A stretch of DNA of 8,724 nt from positions 1 through 8,724 of the forward strand of contig DPMS01000582.1 of the NCBI GenBank assembly GCA_003541285.1, in the 5' to 3' direction. Below, piece after piece: positions 1 to 5,854 of this stretch (position 1 is the stretch's first letter; each line of letters opens with the position of its first letter). This DNA is from Actinomycetota bacterium (GTDB lineage Bacteria > Actinomycetota > Actinomycetes > Streptosporangiales > Streptosporangiaceae). Below the pieces are notes generated by a model. It worked only from the letters and a program-made list of their open reading frames with translations. It had not been told where the DNA came from and did not search any database. A program made the translations under genes and the position numbers.

Positions 1-98
1 CGGCGCATCTGCGCTTCAACCTGCTCCCACAGACGCGTGTGAGTCCGGACGAGCGCCAGCCAGGCCGGCATCCAGCGGATCACACTCTCGGCGGGCAC
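1..98 (-). CDS. MarR-family transcriptional regulator, N-terminal fragment
   Basis: Only the first 32 codons lie in the window; the gene continues off the left edge. The peptide begins with a GTG-encoded Met, then PAESVIRW, and continues LALVRTHTRLWEQVEAQMRR. This resembles the first helix of MarR-family repressors (a long amphipathic dimerisation helix with a regular Leu/Arg pattern ahead of the winged helix). The GTG start is well fixed: AGGA lies 7 bases upstream, and an in-frame TAG sits only four codons upstream. The gene is divergent from the ABM-like gene at 191, and the gap holds twin palindromes, the usual arrangement for an autoregulated MarR switch. Family assignment rests on a short helix plus context and is therefore moderate. 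The winged-helix region is not visible. Confidence 0.55.
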   Translation of the reverse strand, partial: MPAESVIRWMPAWLALVRTHTRLWEQVEAQMR

Positions 99-120
99 GA
101 TCTCATCCTACCCCATGTAC

Positions 121-150
121 TTGACATGCCAAGTATCTGTCCGCTAAAAC
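121..150 (+). promoter_or_regulatory. Putative promoter of the ABM-like gene pair
   Basis: A perfect -35 hexamer TTGACA (121-126) lies inside the left palindrome. After an 18-base spacer, TAAAAC (145-150, 4 of 6 matches to TATAAT) touches the right palindrome. Transcription would start near 157, giving a leader of about 34 bases before the ATG at 191. Confidence 0.5.
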
Positions 151-162
151 TTGGCATGTCAA
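132..162 (-). promoter_or_regulatory. Putative promoter of the MarR-type gene
   Basis: On the minus strand, TTGACA (162-157) lies inside the right palindrome. GATACT (137-132, 4 of 6 matches to TATAAT) follows after 19 bases and overlaps the left palindrome. It mirrors the forward promoter, so each palindrome overlaps one promoter's -35 and the other's -10 region. The 19-base spacing is longer than ideal. Confidence 0.4.
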
Positions 163-190
163 GTAATTCTCCACTCATGAAGAGCCGAAG

Positions 191-496
191 ATGGAAGCAC
201 GGATGGTGACGCTGACCCCCAGGCCGGGCCATGTCGATGACGTTGCCGCGTTCTGGACCGGCCCGGTGGTGGCCGGACTGGCCGCACAGCCGGGCAACAG
301 AGGATTCGTGCTGCTGAAGGACACCGCGAACGGGCGGGTGATCGGCCTGTCGCTGTGGGACTCGGCCGCGGACGCGGAGGCGTCCGGACCGACCTTCCGC
401 AGCCACATGGAAGGCATCGGCCAGTACCTCGCCGAACCGCCCCGTGCCATGATCGCCGAGGTCGCCGCCTCGACCGCCGGAGCACTCACCCGCTGA
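191..496 (+). CDS. ABM-like dimeric alpha/beta-barrel protein (putative small monooxygenase)
   Basis: A 101-residue protein of the size and layout of antibiotic-biosynthesis-monooxygenase (ABM) type ferredoxin-like folds. It has an opening strand (VTLTPRPG), a helix (VDDVAAFWTGPVVAGLAAQPG), two strands (GFVLLKD, VIGLSLWDS), a second helix with SHMEGIGQYLA and a closing strand (AMIAEVAAS). Members act as cofactor-free quinone-forming monooxygenases, heme-degrading enzymes or ligand-binding dimers; no residue here decides between these. The ATG at 191 follows GAAGAG by 6 bases; a second in-frame ATG at 203 is possible. It is divergent from the MarR-type gene and is probably controlled by it. 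The core (GLA...G..GF.L..D..NGR...L..WD) aligns with the next gene, so the two look like paralogues. Confidence 0.6.
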   Translation: MEARMVTLTPRPGHVDDVAAFWTGPVVAGLAAQPGNRGFVLLKDTANGRVIGLSLWDSAADAEASGPTFRSHMEGIGQYLAEPPRAMIAEVAASTAGALTR

Positions 497-505
497 CCCG
501 CCTGC

Positions 506-536
506 CCCCGGGGCGCTGCACGATGGCGCCCCGGGG
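506..536 (+). terminator. GC-rich hairpin between the two ABM-like genes
   Basis: A perfect 11-bp stem pairs CCCCGGGGCGC (506-516) with GCGCCCCGGGG (526-536) around a 9-base loop. It lies 10 bases after the first ABM-like stop codon. There is no U-tract, so it may be a tail-less actinobacterial terminator, a partial attenuator or a processing signal that changes the ratio of the two genes. No separate promoter is obvious for the second gene. Confidence 0.55.
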
Positions 537-589
537 CCGGTCGCGGCGCACAGGAACGGCCAACCCACAGAAGATCTTGAGGAGACCCG

Positions 590-892
590 ATGTTCGCAAT
601 GGTGCTGTCCTTCGACGGCGAATCACCCGAAGACCTCACCGCAGGGATCGAGCACGTCAACGACGAGGTCATCCCCGCCCTCGCCGATTCCGGCGGCCTG
701 CACGGCTGGTGGCTCGCCGACCGCGAAAACGGCCGGCGCCTGACCGTGATGGTCTGGGACACCCGGGAGCACTACGACGCCGGCATGGCGCGAATCCAGG
801 AGGCACGCGCCAAGGACCCCGGCCGCCACCGCCCCGCTCCCAGTTCAGTGGCCCGCTTCGAGGTCTACGGATCCGTCACCGGAGCACGCTGA
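590..892 (+). CDS. ABM-like dimeric alpha/beta-barrel protein, paralogue of the preceding gene
   Basis: A 100-residue protein with the same predicted strand-helix-strand-strand-helix-strand order: MFAMVLSFDG, a helix around EDLTAGIEHVNDEVIPALADSGG, strands GWWLADREN and RRLTVMVWDTR, a helix EHYDAGMARIQEARA and a final strand SVARFEVYGSV. The strand pair (L.D.ENGR...VWD) matches the preceding protein (L.D..NGR...LWD). A strong ribosome-binding site, GAGGAG, lies 5 bases before the ATG, so this gene may be translated better than its upstream copy. Pairing of two such subunits suggests homodimers or a heterodimer, which is inference. No substrate or catalytic residue can be assigned. A conserved hypothetical of the same fold would look identical at this level. 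Confidence 0.6.
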   Translation: MFAMVLSFDGESPEDLTAGIEHVNDEVIPALADSGGLHGWWLADRENGRRLTVMVWDTREHYDAGMARIQEARAKDPGRHRPAPSSVARFEVYGSVTGAR

Positions 893-897
893 AACAC

Positions 898-927
898 GGG
901 TCGGGCGATAGCGGCGCCGCCCGGCCT
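898..927 (+). terminator. Hairpin after the second ABM-like gene
   Basis: A stem starts 6 bases after the stop codon: 898-907 pairs with 918-927 (core CGGGCG/CGCCCG, extended by GG/CC and two G-U pairs) around a 10-base loop. There is no U-tract. It probably ends the two-gene unit. Confidence 0.45.
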
Positions 928-1097
928 GAGCCCCGCCGCCGACCGGCCGAACCGCGAAGGAACCCTGGTTTCCATGTGACACGAGTTAGAGCAGAGTAAT
1001 GGCCAGGAAATCAGAAGTTCCTCCTTCCATTAATGCAGATCGGTATTAGACACTGGACGACGGCAATGACGCCGCGACACCCACGAAAGGGGAGATA
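928..1097 (+). promoter_or_regulatory. Upstream region of the secreted-protein gene, no clear promoter
   Basis: This leader region is visibly richer in A and T than its surroundings, as expected of a promoter region, but no convincing -35/-10 pair was found. A 15-bp interrupted dyad at 959-973 (GGAA.CC-T-GG.TTCC, 6 of 7 pairs) could be an operator. The ribosome-binding site AAAGGGGAG (1086-1094) precedes the ATG at 1098 by 3 bases and the in-frame ATG at 1104 by 9. Confidence 0.3.
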
Positions 1098-2945
1098 ATG
1101 CCGATGAGGTACATGCATCGGAGCATCGCGATGGCGGCCTCGCTCTGCACAGGGCTGCTCGTATCGTTCGCGTCGGCGGCTACGGCTTCCGCCGCCCCAA
1201 GATCGGTGGGCGGGGTGGACCATCCCACCCAGACGACCGGCTCGGCTTCCTTCTACGGCACCTCGGCGCCGCTGTCCTTAGGCGCGGCGACGACGGCGCC
1301 GCAGGCCCCCTCCCGTGGCGATACGGGGGTGGCGCACACCTTCGCCCATCATCCGGCCACCGGCCGGGCGGCCAGGCTGACGCTTCAGCCGCCATCGCCG
1401 CGGGGTATCCCGGTGGTCAGCAACCCGGGCGCCGCGACCGGTTTCCGCGGGCTGACCCACGCGGACCAGCGACTGGCCGGCACCGGCTCGTATGCGAACA
1501 CACAGTTCAGCCTGGAGCCGCCGGACCAGGGCCTGTGCGTGGGCAACGGCTTCGTGATCGAGCCGATCAACGACGCGTTCGCCGTCTATGACGAGAGCGG
1601 GACGGCGCTGACGGCGACCACCGCGCTCAACCAGTTCTACCAGCGGGCACCAGCGATCAATCGAGTCACCTTTGCCCGCGGCGATTTCCTGTCCGACCCC
1701 AAGTGCTATTGGGACCCGGTCGGCCAGCGCTTCATCCAGACCATTCTCGAAGTGGACGCGCCGGGCATCTTCGACGGCGTTACCCCGCCCACCCGCACCC
1801 ACGTGCTCATCGCGGTGAGCCAGACCAGCGACCCGACCGGAAACTGGAACCTCTACTCGCTGGACACCAGCGATGACGGACTGAACGGCACCCCTGCGCA
1901 CACCGGCTGCCCGTGCCTGCCGGACCAGCCACTGCTCGGTGCGAACGGTGACGGCGTGTTCATCGACGTCAACGAATTCCAGGACAACCCCAACTTCTTC
2001 TTCAACGGAGGCCAGATCTACGCACTCGGGCGGGCGGCGCTGGAAAGCGGCGCAAGCAGCGTGGTGTTCGACCACCTCGACGTCGGCACGGTGCCGACCG
2101 GGGACACGGGCCTCCCATTCTGGGGATCCATCCAGCCGGCCGAATCCACCGCCCCGCGGAGCGGCACCGAACTGCTGATGACCGGCGGGCCGGAAGACAT
2201 CTTCCAGAACAACGCACCGCTGGACAACCGGATCGCCGTCTGGTCGCTCACCGGCACCCGCTCGCTGAACAGCAGCAGGCCCCGGCTGACGCTGGGCCAC
2301 GTGGTGCTCAGCAGCGAGACGTACGGGCTGCCGATCAACACGGGCGCGACGCAGAAGACGGGGCCGACTCCGCTCGGCACCGCGCTCGGCGAGCCGCTGG
2401 AGACCATCAACGCCAACGACTCGCGGATGAACCAGGTGGTCGACCTTGGAGGCGTCCTGTACGGCGGGGTCAACACGACGGTCACCTCCGCGACCGGGCC
2501 GCCCCGGGTCGGCATCGCCTACTTCGTGGTCGGCGCGGCCGGCACCCCGGCCGGGGTCATCGCCCACATCCTCAGCCAGGGGTACGTGGCCGTGGACGGC
2601 GAGAATGTCCTGTTCCCCTCCATCGCGGTGAACAGGCTCGGCTTCGGCGCCATGGCCTTCACCCTCAGCGGGCCTGACTACTTCCCAAGTGCCGCCTATG
2701 TGCGGTTCAACTTCGGGCGGCCGGCCGGCCTCATCCACATCACCGCCCCGGGCGCACTGCCGGAAGACGGATTCAGCGGCTACGCCGCCGAGGGGTCTCC
2801 GACTCCTGGCGTGGCCCGCTGGGGCGACTACTCGGCCGCCACTTTCGCGGACGGCGCCATCTGGATGGGCAACGAGTTCATCCCGAACGCCCCCCGTACC
2901 GTGCTCGCGAACTGGGGCACGTTCGTGTCGCGGCTCCCCGCCTAA
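1098..2945 (+). CDS. Large exported protein with beta-propeller-like region, function unknown
   Basis: A 615-residue protein. Residues 1-32 form a Sec-type signal peptide: Arg/His n-region, hydrophobic core ending LLVSFASAATASA, likely cleaved after an A-x-A near residue 32. Residues 33 to about 125 are an Ala/Pro/Thr-rich linker. The rest is rich in Gly, Asp and aromatics with short repeated strands. Motifs include EPPDQGLCVGNG (140-151), SDPKCYWDP (199-207), AVSQTSDPTGNW (239-250), HTGCPCLPD (268-276) and WGDYSAATFADGAIW near the C-terminus (from 575). Such motifs recur in uncharacterised secreted bacterial proteins with propeller-like folds; this is from memory. Four cysteines in the mature part (147, 203, 271, 273) could form two disulfides outside the cell. 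No membrane anchor, LPxTG signal or catalytic motif was seen, so it is probably released. It stands alone between terminators. The start could be the second ATG at 1104, which has better spacing. Confidence 0.7.
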   Translation: MPMRYMHRSIAMAASLCTGLLVSFASAATASAAPRSVGGVDHPTQTTGSASFYGTSAPLSLGAATTAPQAPSRGDTGVAHTFAHHPATGRAARLTLQPPSPRGIPVVSNPGAATGFRGLTHADQRLAGTGSYANTQFSLEPPDQGLCVGNGFVIEPINDAFAVYDESGTALTATTALNQFYQRAPAINRVTFARGDFLSDPKCYWDPVGQRFIQTILEVDAPGIFDGVTPPTRTHVLIAVSQTSDPTGNWNLYSLDTSDDGLNGTPAHTGCPCLPDQPLLGANGDGVFIDVNEFQDNPNFFFNGGQIYALGRAALESGASSVVFDHLDVGTVPTGDTGLPFWGSIQPAESTAPRSGTELLMTGGPEDIFQNNAPLDNRIAVWSLTGTRSLNSSRPRLTLGHVVLSSETYGLPINTGATQKTGPTPLGTALGEPLETINANDSRMNQVVDLGGVLYGGVNTTVTSATGPPRVGIAYFVVGAAGTPAGVIAHILSQGYVAVDGENVLFPSIAVNRLGFGAMAFTLSGPDYFPSAAYVRFNFGRPAGLIHITAPGALPEDGFSGYAAEGSPTPGVARWGDYSAATFADGAIWMGNEFIPNAPRTVLANWGTFVSRLPA

Positions 2946-2982
2946 ACCCCCGGAGGGCAAGCCCCAGTCCCGGATGTAGTAA

Positions 2983-3023
2983 CTGCTGGGCCCGCGGTCA
3001 TAACGACCGCGGGCCCACAGCAG
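2983..3023 (+). terminator. Strong hairpin terminator after the secreted-protein gene
   Basis: A perfect 12-bp stem pairs GGGCCCGCGGTC (2988-2999) with GACCGCGGGCCC (3005-3016) around an ATAAC loop. It is extended by CTGCT/AGCAG beyond a 2-base bulge. It lies 37 bases after the stop codon, is the strongest hairpin in the window and separates this gene from the catabolic cluster. Confidence 0.8.
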
Positions 3024-3159
3024 TGCGCGAGACCCCCGCCCGGATTTCCGCTGCCGCTGTGGCGGTCCCATGCTCCTGGCGGACGGCACCCGACAAGACT
3101 GTGATCGAGTGACATCGGGACCTCACTCTGCTCGGCACCAGGCTGGCCCGGCGGCGGTC

Positions 3160-3215
3160 TTGACGGTCACCGCCCCGTCAGATCCAGATGGATACTAGAA
3201 CATACTTCTAGTATC
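3160..3215 (+). promoter_or_regulatory. Promoter region and TetR-type operator (site A) before the first SDR gene
   Basis: A perfect inverted repeat, GATACTAGAA (3191-3200), spacer CATAC, TTCTAGTATC (3206-3215), has the length and form of a TetR-family operator. It is the best copy of a motif also found at 4834, 4902 and 7534. TAGTAT (3209-3214) inside its right half resembles a -10 box. TTGACG (3160-3165) resembles a -35 box but is too far away for that hexamer, so the exact promoter is unresolved. The block around TTGACG (CGGCGGTCTTGACGG) closely matches the one before the second SDR gene. Confidence 0.75.
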
Positions 3216-3246
3216 TTGCTACATGTCACTCAGAAGGGCGGCCGCG

Positions 3247-4038
3247 ATGGGCGTGCTGGACGGGAAAGTGGCCATCGTGACCGGCGCCAGCCGCGGCATC
3301 GGCGCGGAGATCGCCCGGCGGTTCGGCGCTGCGGGAGCGGCTGTTGCGGTGGCGGCGCGCACGACCGAGGGCACCCCCTCCCGGCTGGCAGGAACCATCG
3401 ACGGAACTGCCGCGCAGATCCGGGACGCGGGCGGGACGGCTGTCGCCATCCCGGCAGACCTGTCCAAGCCAGCGGACCGGGAGCACCTGGTCGAGGAGAC
3501 CGCCCGGCAGCTGGGCAGGCCCGACATCCTGGTGAACAACGCCGCGGTGACCTATTTCACGCGAGCCGAGGACTTCAGCCCGCGGCGTTACGCGCTGATG
3601 TTCGCGGTCCAGGTTGAGGCACCGTTCCACCTGGCCACCCTCGTCGTGCCAGGCATGCGTGAACGCGGTGCGGGCTGGATCCTGAACATCTCCTCCGTCG
3701 CGGCGCGCCATCCGGTGCTTCCGCCGAGCGCCTGGGCGGCCCGCGGCGGGACCGTCTACGGCATGTGCAAGGCAGCCCTGGAGCGCTTCACCAGTGGCCT
3801 GGCGGCGGAACTCTACGCGGACAATATCGCGGTCAACGCACTGTCCCCGAGCCGGGTGGTGCCGACGCCCGGCACGATCTTCCATCACCTGACGGCAGCA
3901 GACGACCCGCAGGCCGAGCCGCCTGCGATGATGGCAGCGGCAGCACTGCTGCTGTGCCATCGTGCCCCGCAGACCCTGACCGGCCGGATCACCTATTCAC
4001 AGGACCCGCCTGCGGAATTCGGCCCGGATGAGGATTAG
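3247..4038 (+). CDS. Short-chain dehydrogenase/reductase (SDR)
   Basis: A 263-residue classical-type SDR, an NAD(P)-dependent oxidoreductase of alcohol/ketone groups. It shows the cofactor motif TGASRGIG (12-19), NNAA (97-100), a serine pair in NISS (149-150) and YGMCK with Tyr171 and Lys175. The Ser-to-Tyr spacing is 21-22 residues instead of about 13, because a loop with LPPSAWAARGG intervenes; this may shape the substrate pocket. The ATG at 3247 is chosen because GAAGGG lies 8 bases upstream and the protein then begins MGVLDGKVAIVTG, normal for SDRs. An ATG at 3223 would add eight residues without a Shine-Dalgarno site, although it could be a leaderless start if the -10 is inside site A. 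It converges with the TetR gene. The role, probably oxidation or reduction of an intermediate in the same pathway, is inferred from the shared operator. Confidence 0.8.
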   Translation: MGVLDGKVAIVTGASRGIGAEIARRFGAAGAAVAVAARTTEGTPSRLAGTIDGTAAQIRDAGGTAVAIPADLSKPADREHLVEETARQLGRPDILVNNAAVTYFTRAEDFSPRRYALMFAVQVEAPFHLATLVVPGMRERGAGWILNISSVAARHPVLPPSAWAARGGTVYGMCKAALERFTSGLAAELYADNIAVNALSPSRVVPTPGTIFHHLTAADDPQAEPPAMMAAAALLLCHRAPQTLTGRITYSQDPPAEFGPDED

Positions 4039-4080
4039 CGCGGCCCGTCCCCGGTCACCTTCAGGTCGTTCTCATCCGGG
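4023..4080. terminator. Bidirectional stem-loop shared by two convergent gene ends
   Basis: CCCGGATGAG (4023-4032) is a perfect inverted repeat of CTCATCCGGG (4071-4080). It extends inward by a G-U and an A-T pair, with a loop of about 34 bases. The left arm lies within the last codons of the SDR gene; the right arm covers the stop and last codons of the TetR gene. The placement suits a bidirectional terminator, though the loop is long and there is no U-tract. Confidence 0.5.
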
Positions 4081-4791
4081 GTGCCGGGTGCGCGGCCGCG
4101 CGGCCGTGCCTTTCCAGGTGGCTGCACTTTTCCCGGCGGCCGTACTTCTCCCGGCCGGGCGGTACTCACCGCCGGCCAGGAGCCGCCGCGCGTACTCAAT
4201 CGCCGCGTCGATGATCAGCTTTGCCTGGCGCCGGTTCCTGGCCGCGGCCACCTCGCGCGCCCCCTCCCCGATCAGGGAGGTGAGCACCGCCGCATACAAC
4301 CGGCCGGGTGAGGTGTCCGGCAGGCCGAGCAGCGCATCGTTCTGGGCGAGCCACTCACTGCCGCGGCGCCGCTTCATGACCTCGAAGCCGGGTGGGCCGT
4401 CTCCGGAGAAGAACAACATGGCCAGGTCGCGGTGCAGCCAGCTGCACTCCAGGAAGGCGCGCGCACCTGTGCAGAAGAGCTCCGTGGTGTCGGTCACGCC
4501 GGTCTGCCGCGCCTGCGCCACCGCCTTGCTGGCGGCCTCCTCATGAGTCTCCTGGTGCTCCTGCCACAGGGCGAGGAACAGCTCACTCTTGCCGCCGAAG
4601 TGGTGATACAAGCTGCCCACACTCGACCCGGCCCGCTCGACCACGTCCGCGATGCTGGCGTTGGTAAAACCTTGCTCGGTAAAGACCTCCCGCGCGGCAT
4701 TCAGCAGCGCACGCTGCGTCTGCGCGGTGCGCCCCCACTGCCACGCCCCGCTGGCCGGCCGGTCCGTCCTGGCCGGCGCCTGCCTGCTCAT
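4072..4791 (-). CDS. TetR-family transcriptional repressor, likely local regulator of the cluster
   Basis: A 239-residue TetR-family protein. The N-terminal DNA-binding domain spans about residues 20-72: helix QTQRALLNAAREVFTEQGF, then the helix-turn-helix (ASIADVVERAGSSVGSLYHHF) followed by GGKSELF, all characteristic. The C-terminal ligand/dimer domain (about 75-205) is variable as usual, with no recognisable ligand signature. A basic, Ala/Gly/Pro-rich tail from about 205 (EYRPAGRSTAAGKSA and on) looks disordered. The ATG at 4791 follows GAGGA by 5 bases. The gene is divergent from the SDR2-DUF35-thiolase operon and convergent with the first SDR. A related palindrome lies in front of each of the four units, including this gene, which suggests autoregulation and control of the whole cluster. 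An acyl-CoA or other pathway intermediate as inducer is inference, by analogy with KstR-type regulators. Confidence 0.85.
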   Translation of the reverse strand: MSRQAPARTDRPASGAWQWGRTAQTQRALLNAAREVFTEQGFTNASIADVVERAGSSVGSLYHHFGGKSELFLALWQEHQETHEEAASKAVAQARQTGVTDTTELFCTGARAFLECSWLHRDLAMLFFSGDGPPGFEVMKRRRGSEWLAQNDALLGLPDTSPGRLYAAVLTSLIGEGAREVAAARNRRQAKLIIDAAIEYARRLLAGGEYRPAGRSTAAGKSAATWKGTAARPRTRHPG

Positions 4792-4829
4792 CTGGTCCTC
4801 ACCGATCTGAGCGCCGGAAGCTGCCTGCT

Positions 4830-4850
4830 GATTCTAGAAGGCTACTCCAG
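4830..4850 (-). promoter_or_regulatory. TetR-type operator (site B) over the TetR gene promoter
   Basis: Read toward the TetR gene, this is an imperfect half CTGGAG, spacer TAGCC, then TTCTAGAATC. The gene-proximal half matches site A at 9 of 10 positions. TAGAAT within it (4836-4831) matches 5 of 6 positions of a -10 box; no good -35 was seen. It ends 38 bases before the TetR start codon. Confidence 0.6.
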
Positions 4851-4868
4851 TCGCTGCCGACGGCGGCC

Positions 4869-4922
4869 TTGACAGCCGCCCATCGGCCCTAAAAGCTAAT
4901 TCCAGAAGCTTATTCTAATAAC
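4869..4922 (+). promoter_or_regulatory. Promoter region and TetR-type operator (site C) before the SDR2-DUF35-thiolase operon
   Basis: A perfect -35 hexamer TTGACA (4869-4874) sits inside a small inverted repeat (GGCGGC/GCCGCC). GCTAAT (4895-4900) is a possible -10, with a long 20-base spacing. The operator is CCAGAA (4902-4907), GCTTA, TTCTAA (4913-4918). TCTAAT (4914-4919) is an alternative -10 at its downstream edge. The operator ends about 30 bases before the GTG start at 4952, a position where a bound repressor would block initiation. Confidence 0.6.
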
Positions 4923-4951
4923 TGAATCCCGCGCGCACGCGAGGAAGGCTG

Positions 4952-5854
4952 GTGACCCGCATGACACGGCTGGACACACGGGTCGCGATCGTAACCGGTG
5001 CCGGGCGCGGCATCGGCAGGTCAGTGGCGCTGCTGCTGGCACGGCAGGGGGCCGCCGTGGTGGTCAACGACCTGGGCGCTGCCCTCGACGGATCGGGTAG
5101 CGACGCCGGGCCAGCCCAGCAGGTGGTGAACGAGATCACCGAAGCCGGCGGCACAGCCCTGCCCAGCACCGCCGATGTGTCTGACTACTCGGCCGCCAGC
5201 GGGCTCATCCGCCAGGCCGTGGCGGGCTTCGGCCGCGTGGATATCGTGGTCAACGTCGCCGGGATCCTGCGCGACCGGATGGTCTTCAACATGACCGAGC
5301 AGGAGTGGGATGACGTCGTCCGCGTCCATCTGAAGGGGACGTTCAATACCACCAAGTTCGCGTCGGCGCACTGGCGCTCGCTGCGGGGCGAGCCAGCGCA
5401 CAACCGCATCATCAACTTCACCTCCGTTTCCGGCCTGCACGGCGCCCCGGGACAGCCGAACTATGCCGCCGCCAAGATGGGCATCGTCGGGCTGACGTAC
5501 TCGTCGGCGAACGCGCTGGCCAGGTACGGGGTCACTGTGAACGTGGTCTCCCCCGGCGCCGCGACGCGGATGACCGAGTCGGTGCCCGGGGACAGGCGGC
5601 GAGTACGGGCTGGCGCGGCCGATGAACGCTCGCCGGATAACGTCGCCCCGATCGTCGCTTACCTCGCGAGCGAGCAGTCCGGATGGATCAATGGCCGGAT
5701 CCTGCACGCCGCGGGGTACGAGGTCGCGCTGTACAGCAACCCCGAGCCGCTCGCCGCTCTGATCGGCACCGCACCGTGGGATGTCGATGCGCTCGCCGCC
5801 CAGGTGGAGCGCTCGTTCGGTCCGCTGCTCGGCCGGCCGGCGGGAGACCGGTGA
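4952..5854 (+). CDS. SDR resembling (3R)-hydroxyacyl-CoA / 17-beta-hydroxysteroid dehydrogenase
   Basis: A 300-residue SDR. The start VAIVTGAGRGIGRSVALLLA, followed by VVVNDLG, is characteristic of the dehydrogenase part of peroxisomal multifunctional enzyme type 2 (HSD17B4) and actinobacterial Hsd4-like proteins. These oxidise 3-hydroxyacyl-CoA, including sterol side-chain CoA esters, with NAD. The cofactor site TGAGRGIG, NVAG (101-104, where NNAG is usual) and the triad Ser158, Tyr171, Lys175 with normal 13-residue spacing indicate an active enzyme. A C-terminal stretch after about residue 255 (ALYSNPEPLAALIG and on) exceeds the basic SDR length, as in the HSD17B4 group. The GTG start follows AGGAAGG; an ATG three codons later is the alternative. 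Its stop overlaps the next start (GTGA), so it is translationally coupled to the DUF35 gene. The physiological substrate is unknown. Confidence 0.8.
   Translation: MTRMTRLDTRVAIVTGAGRGIGRSVALLLARQGAAVVVNDLGAALDGSGSDAGPAQQVVNEITEAGGTALPSTADVSDYSAASGLIRQAVAGFGRVDIVVNVAGILRDRMVFNMTEQEWDDVVRVHLKGTFNTTKFASAHWRSLRGEPAHNRIINFTSVSGLHGAPGQPNYAAAKMGIVGLTYSSANALARYGVTVNVVSPGAATRMTESVPGDRRRVRAGAADERSPDNVAPIVAYLASEQSGWINGRILHAAGYEVALYSNPEPLAALIGTAPWDVDALAAQVERSFGPLLGRPAGDR

Larger units (their letters stand above)
118..165. promoter_or_regulatory. Twin inverted palindromic operators between divergent genes
   Basis: Two 16-bp palindromes lie at 119-134 (ACTTGACATGCCAAGT) and 149-164 (ACTTGGCATGTCAAGT). 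Each pairs at 7 of 8 positions, and the second is the exact reverse complement of the first. Their centres are 30 bp apart, close to three helical turns, so two dimers could bind one face of the DNA. They overlap the -35 regions of both divergent promoters. Binding by the adjacent MarR-type protein is inferred from position and symmetry. Confidence 0.75.

Noticed and set aside
355..999. 214-codon plus-strand frame across both ABM-like genes
   Set aside because: It is Arg/Pro-rich, crosses two hairpins and two real genes in another frame, and lacks a ribosome-binding site.
1278..3089. Long open frame of 603 codons on the minus strand opposite the secreted-protein gene
   Set aside because: Its composition is Arg/Gly/Ala/Val-rich with no fold or motif, and it runs through the opposite gene and its terminator. 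It is a GC-rich shadow; the plus-strand protein has a signal peptide, a ribosome-binding site and a terminator.
3024..3159. Intergenic stretch after the secreted-protein terminator
   Set aside because: Checked for small genes, RNA structure and repeats; nothing convincing was seen.
5683..5850. Upstream extension of the DUF35 frame to an ATG at 5683
   Set aside because: It lies entirely inside the SDR coding sequence, has no ribosome-binding site and would add a 56-residue Arg/Ala-rich stretch not typical of DUF35 proteins.
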